A stretch of DNA of 64,000 bases, from assembly GCA_024516035.1 (NCBI GenBank), contig CM044967.1, positions 9,179,413-9,243,412 of the forward strand, in the 5' to 3' direction. How positions within the stretch are numbered: position 1 is the first letter of the stretch; each line of letters starts with the position of its first letter. Below, piece by piece: positions 56,001-62,000 of this stretch. Position numbers and translations under genes: made by a program. The stretch is from Bactericera cockerelli (taxonomy: Eukaryota > Arthropoda > Insecta > Hemiptera > Triozidae). A model generated the notes under the pieces. That model was not told where the DNA came from, searched no databases, and was given only the letters and a program-made list of their open reading frames with translations.

Positions 56001-59000
56001 TAATAAAGTGTTTGTGAAACTAGAACAGGCTCTGAGAACAATAATTAACCAAAACCTTCAAATCACAATAAGAAGCAGTCTTAGGTCCCAAGCAAACAAG
56101 TTATAATAATGGCACCAAACAACGGCTGAAATAAGAGGACTCTTTTAGTCCTAATCAGGCAGTATAAGTAAGTGTTATACATGACGATGAATGTTTCAAA
56201 GTTTCTGCTTCGGCCACTAGCATTTAGTCTAATCAGGCAGTATAAGTAAAGTGTTATTACATGAACGATGAAATGTTTCAAGTTCTGCCTTCGGCCACTA
56301 GCAATTGAGTTGTGGTATGCAGTTGAAAAGGCCACTGCATACATTTATTTGCAGTATCGATATATGATTAATCAATTTGGATTTTTTTCAATGCACAATA
56401 AGACACTGTTATAATGGATATGTTAGATTCAAATACCGAAATCACTCATCGAACGAAAGTAAAACGGATGTAAAGGCTAAGGGCTCACTTTTTTATCAGC
56501 ACTGCTATTGGTAACTTCCGTAAAATCAGTCTTCATGAGGGTTGCAGTTCTGGAGGAAGCAAATTCAAAGTCGGGAGAAATTTCAGAGTCGCCTAAATCC
56601 AATAGAGATTCGCAAGCTAGAGGAATTTCTAATGTCTGAAACAAAAAGTCAAAAATAACATAAGGTGTAAGGTTTTGTGTCATAATTTAACCACAAGTTC
56701 TACTGAACAATTTAGAGAAAGATAAATTCACGTTCTTTGGAGAAACCTTCATTTGTGTTTGAAATATGATGCGTATTTCAGTTACACAATCATTATTTTT
56801 AAATTTACTGCAATATTAAAAATGTGTTAGTTAGAAAATTAACACTTTCCGTGCGGAGACTCATTTTGAAATTATTGCCAGTGCCGTAGTGTATTTGGCC
56901 GATGGTAACACGGCACAGCTTAAATTTTTGAAGTTTTTCTTGTTCTGTGCCGTGTTACCATTTGGTAACACTATTCCATGTAAGGTGTTACCAAAAGGTA
57001 ACACCGGGGTCGAGAAGTAGATTCTTACGATCTTCGGTGTTACCAAACGGTAAACACTTTTCTGAACAGGTGTTACCAACGGTAACACCGGCACGGAAAG
57101 TGTTAAGTACTTATGTAATAACATGGATTATGTTAACTTAAATATATAAAACTTGAAAATATACATATGTAGTAACTACAGAACACATCGAGAAGATTTA
57201 ATTAATTATTTGGTCCAAAATAAACTAGGTTTCAATAATATTATGAGGTCCATGATTTATGAAACTACAGTCAGCCATCTTCGAATTTTAGTCTATACTA
57301 TATTAAACAGATTTAATCAAGTTTTATTTACAAAATATAGTATATACTTACAATTTACAAGAAATAAAGTTGAAATTATTAAACAAAACTTGATCAAGGG
57401 CGGTGCTAATGCCTACGGCATTCTCTTCATTAATTTTAATGGAGAAAACCACAAACATAAAAAAAAACTTACACTAGTTTCAGAGGGAGATTCGAGTTTG
57501 CGGAACTTGAAGAGTATGACGTAAGAGCTTGCACCCACCACGGCCAGCTTGCGAGATTCTGGACACAGGGAGATCAGTTGTACAGCAAATGGATCGTCTT
57601 CCAGGTCATCAACCGAACGAGGTCGAGGCTTCTCGAACACCTTTGGAAAAAATGTATGTATGTGATTTCTTTTTGTTATTATATCACCACTTTAGTGGGT
57701 TGCTTAGCATTACGAAATTCCTCCAACATCATTTGCTTAGTAACTAATTATTTGCACGTCATGCAGCGATTGGTCGTTAATAATATCTAATATATACCTT
57801 ACCGAATGCCAAATTCAATACCTGACTAATGTAGATCTCAAATCTGATTCATACAAGAAAACCGAGTACTTGGTACAGCACCTTCAAATATTGATGATTC
57901 AGAGAAATAATTGTCAAGACCGGCCAGAACAGCCTTAGCTAAATTAAGACTACTCAATTAAGCTCAATTAAACTACAAGTGATTTAGTATAAAATCTCAA
58001 AATCGCCAAATGTATACAATGTGAACCATACCATAATTATTGGCAGTGCAATTTTGTTTCATCTCAATATTTTCTTTTTAGTCTGATAATGCCGCAACTG
58101 GTTGTTACTCATACGAAATACTCATTATTTTTCAAGAAGCGAGGTTTGAGTTGGAACCTATAGATACAGATAGGTAGAAAATTTTCTACCCCGTGAGCTA
58201 CTCACACAGACACGGTGACAAGATTGATAAATCTGTAAAAACCCATTGTTATGTATAATCCCAAATTAATCATTTTAATCATTTTTGTTAGATTATAGAG
58301 ATTTAACTTGCACTTGTTATTATGACTGGCTGACTGACTATATACAATGATTCGTATAATGATAGTACCCCGATAACCAATTGGTGTTTTTCTACTATCA
58401 AAAACAGGGAAATTCACACTTTGGCTACTAATTAGTTTTACCTTGGCTGTCTTCAACTTGTAAAGGACTTGAAGATTTCCCGCACTAGCGTCCCAGAATT
58501 TAACACTGCCATCTGCATGTCTGGGAAATCAAATGAAAATATCTTCAGATAAACAATAACAGATTTAATTTTCGGTTTTCTGTACTGTCAATGAAAGTCA
58601 TTTTATATTACTTGGACTTATTCGTTCGAAAAATTGTTTTTCGGATAAAGATGTTTTCCTTCTAGGGAATCTAGGGTAACTGTTAAAATATCGATATTTT
58701 TCTCAAATAAATACTGCTATGTGCAATTTGAAAACGGATAATTACTTTTTGGTATATATTTTTTAGTATGTCATGTCTAAATTTCAATTATTCAGCTTTA
58801 TTTTTTAAGAAGTTATTACAAATAGTCTTTGGTTTTGATTTGAAAATCCAGTATTTATGTCAAATTTGAGCCTAATGAATGAGTGAATGTCTGTTCCATT
58901 TTCACAGCCCTAACTGTAAACGATAACCAACCCTCCTACATCCTGAAATTAACAATTTTAACTGAAAAAGACATCAAAACACTTATCCATAAGAAAGTCA

Positions 59001-62000
59001 CATGAATGTAAAGAATTATTGATTGATCTTACCCGGTAAGTATGACCTCGTAGTAACTACAGGAAGTCGGGCTCCACTCGCCTCCGCTTAGAGGCCATTC
59101 TTTCTCGCTGAAACCTGTCCGTTTTGAAGTTCCTCTGGCACCCACTGAATAAAAAGCAGGAATAAGATCCGAAGGACAATCGGCCAAATAGACACAGCAG
59201 GTGACTGGAGACTCGTGAATGTCCATCGGGTAGGGGTTCTCAAAACAGGGAAATCCCGGCGTCAGCAAGTCTAGAACCACTAAGTCATTATGTAGAAGCA
59301 CAACGACAGCATATGGTTCTTGCATTTCTGGGAACGAGAATAATAATAATTCAATTTATTCTTACATTGAGTTGGGTAAAATACAATAATTAAAACTAAA
59401 AATACATGAGCTCTTTAGGAAAGAAATTCATTAGAGAATAATGAAAAATATAATGCCTCAAACCTAAACCCACCAGGGAAAAACATGTAATGATAATAAT
59501 ATGTATGTATGCAATATCTTTATGTTACTTTGTCACAACAGTAGTGGATAGAAGAGCATTACATGACTTAACAAGAATCGTCTAATTCATTACTTACTTC
59601 AAACACCGCCAACTGCCGCTATCCATACCTATGGACCTCGTTTTGCTATTGACTATTATCATTCTTATTGCATTTAACTCAATTTGAAACCGTTTCTATG
59701 ATATGTGAAGTAAAAATTGGCATTCATATTTATACTTAGTTTCAGTATACTTACCACAGATGTATGGGCTTTCACACAGTGTCACGAAATCTACTACGTT
59801 ATGTTCCATCTCTAGCACTGTTGTTGTTTTATTATGCATAACAGATATACTGGGGCTTCTTCCAGCCTTATCATAGGTGAGACCACCAGAAAATATCACA
59901 AAGCCTTCACTGTAAGCAAAAAAAGAACATATCAAAATGGTGCGCGCATCAATTATATCTGGAAAATTTTCGAAAGTTATAAAATTGTTAAAACAAAAAT
60001 CAAAATAAATTTGGGAAATATTAATTGACGTAACAATCGTAAATAAGTTTTTTTATAGTTAATCTCGATTCCTTTGAATTTTCTTTTAGTTGAATTGTCG
60101 AAAATTAAGTTTTATTTGTATTCTACACCTGAGTGTGATCTAAAATTACAAAAACAAGTGGAGAACATGACTTCATCAAACCAACGCCAACCTGAAGTAG
60201 GTTCGGGAAAATTTATATTGAAAGAAGATTATTTAGTTAGATTTAAAATATCTGAGAAAAAAATCAAAAAACAACGGATATCTATGCTACCGATTTCAAC
60301 TCTCGACTAGCAATGCATATTTGCATAACTCGATAGGAAATGCTTTATCAAAGTTTTTTTTTTCACACACAAAGAGTAACTCACCCGGATCTTGAATGTT
60401 TCCATTCAACTTTTTGAATTGGTTTACATTGCTCTAATTTGCCATCTTTATTTGTTTTTACTGTAACAGAAAACAAAAAGTAAAATACTGATTGAATCAT
60501 CTTCAGTGATGCAGTCACATATCGCGGTTAAAGTTGGTGATACAAAAGAAAAACAAAAAAATCCTCCAGTTTCATCCTCTGAAGAAAGTTGTGTCATGGT
60601 GACTTGAAAAATGTTTTTAGGTCAGATAATTTTTTGTTTATTTCATTGAATAATTATTGTGTTTCTTATTTCAATATTTTGTAGGTAGCATTTTTCATAG
60701 CATCACTGTATCAACTACTGGACTATTTGCAGGAAGTTTAGAAAAAATTCCAGGTTCTTTTTACTACCATGCATTTGTCATAGATCCTAGAGATAATGTT
60801 TGAAAATTATGTTCTATATATCTTATTAGTAATGTAATGTATATAATTTGTAAGTTTAATACAACATTCAATCTAATCTAGATTAAAATTAGAATAGTAA
60901 ATTGAATTAAAAATAAATAATACATTTAGAGAATTTGAAAATAACAGTGGTAAGTTGTTTACATAACACTAAGAATCTTCTTGTTTGTAATGATAAACAT
61001 CTATGGAAGGTAACCACCAAGCGAGTTTGATGCTCAAAGGATTTTCTACTACCTAACCCTCAAGAGTCTTATTATTTTGTGGTCACAAACTCAAATTAAT
61101 GAAGAAAAATTCATGTACTGGGTGGGATTCGAACCCACGGATCCCTTCGCTACCTGGATTACCAGACTAGCGCGTTCACCACTTGACTACCAGTGCACGT
61201 TTCTTAATTTTTTTAAAATGAATATCTTATCTATTCTTCTTTTTAAATAATAATATTATTGACATAAAATTTGACTACATATTTGATAAATGGCACGATT
61301 AGCTCAAGGGTAAGGTACTCGATTGCTATGCGGAAGGATCCGGGTTTGAATCCTAGAGCCGACAAAAAATTCTAATCGAAATTTGGATACAGTTGTTTGT
61401 AAGTGATACCTGTGTGCTCGTGTTGACCCAGCACCATGGGAAGTATTGTATCACTTCTTGCCCGTCAGAGGGAAGGCATACTGCCGGATAGGCAAGCTAC
61501 AACACAGAACACAAGCACCTAAAGTAGCTGCTGTTTCATGGACATGACATAACAATGGCTGTGAAACGCCCTTGAAAAAAGAAAATAATAATAAGAAAAT
61601 GCCGATATCGAACGATGCCTGAAATTCTGGTGTTTCTTTGTTTTACTTATGTACTTGGTACTTACTATGAGGCTGATTTATTGAGACTGGTTTAGCAAGC
61701 GGCCTGACTGCCCAAGTACTGATGGTGCCGTCAGTGTGACTACACAAAAACTGTTTACCCTCGTAGTGCCAGCAAACAGATTTGATGGGTTCAGAGCATT
61801 GCCATCGGAATTCAGCACGCTTCGTTTTCAAATCCCAATGGACTACTAGGCCTGTTTCGTATGCAAGCAATAGCTGAAAAATAAGTTTAAAATTTAAATA
61901 GATATTCTTACATAATTTTCACGAGCAATGCTTGTTTGGAATATAGAACAGAAAGATCATCTTTCATTTCATAAGTCGATCGTATTGGTCCGTGCGTCCG

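Noticed and set aside
57153..57524. 123-codon frame on the plus strand
   Set aside because: Its 3' third is antisense to a solid tomosyn exon (57473-57640) and the rest is AT-rich intron sequence.
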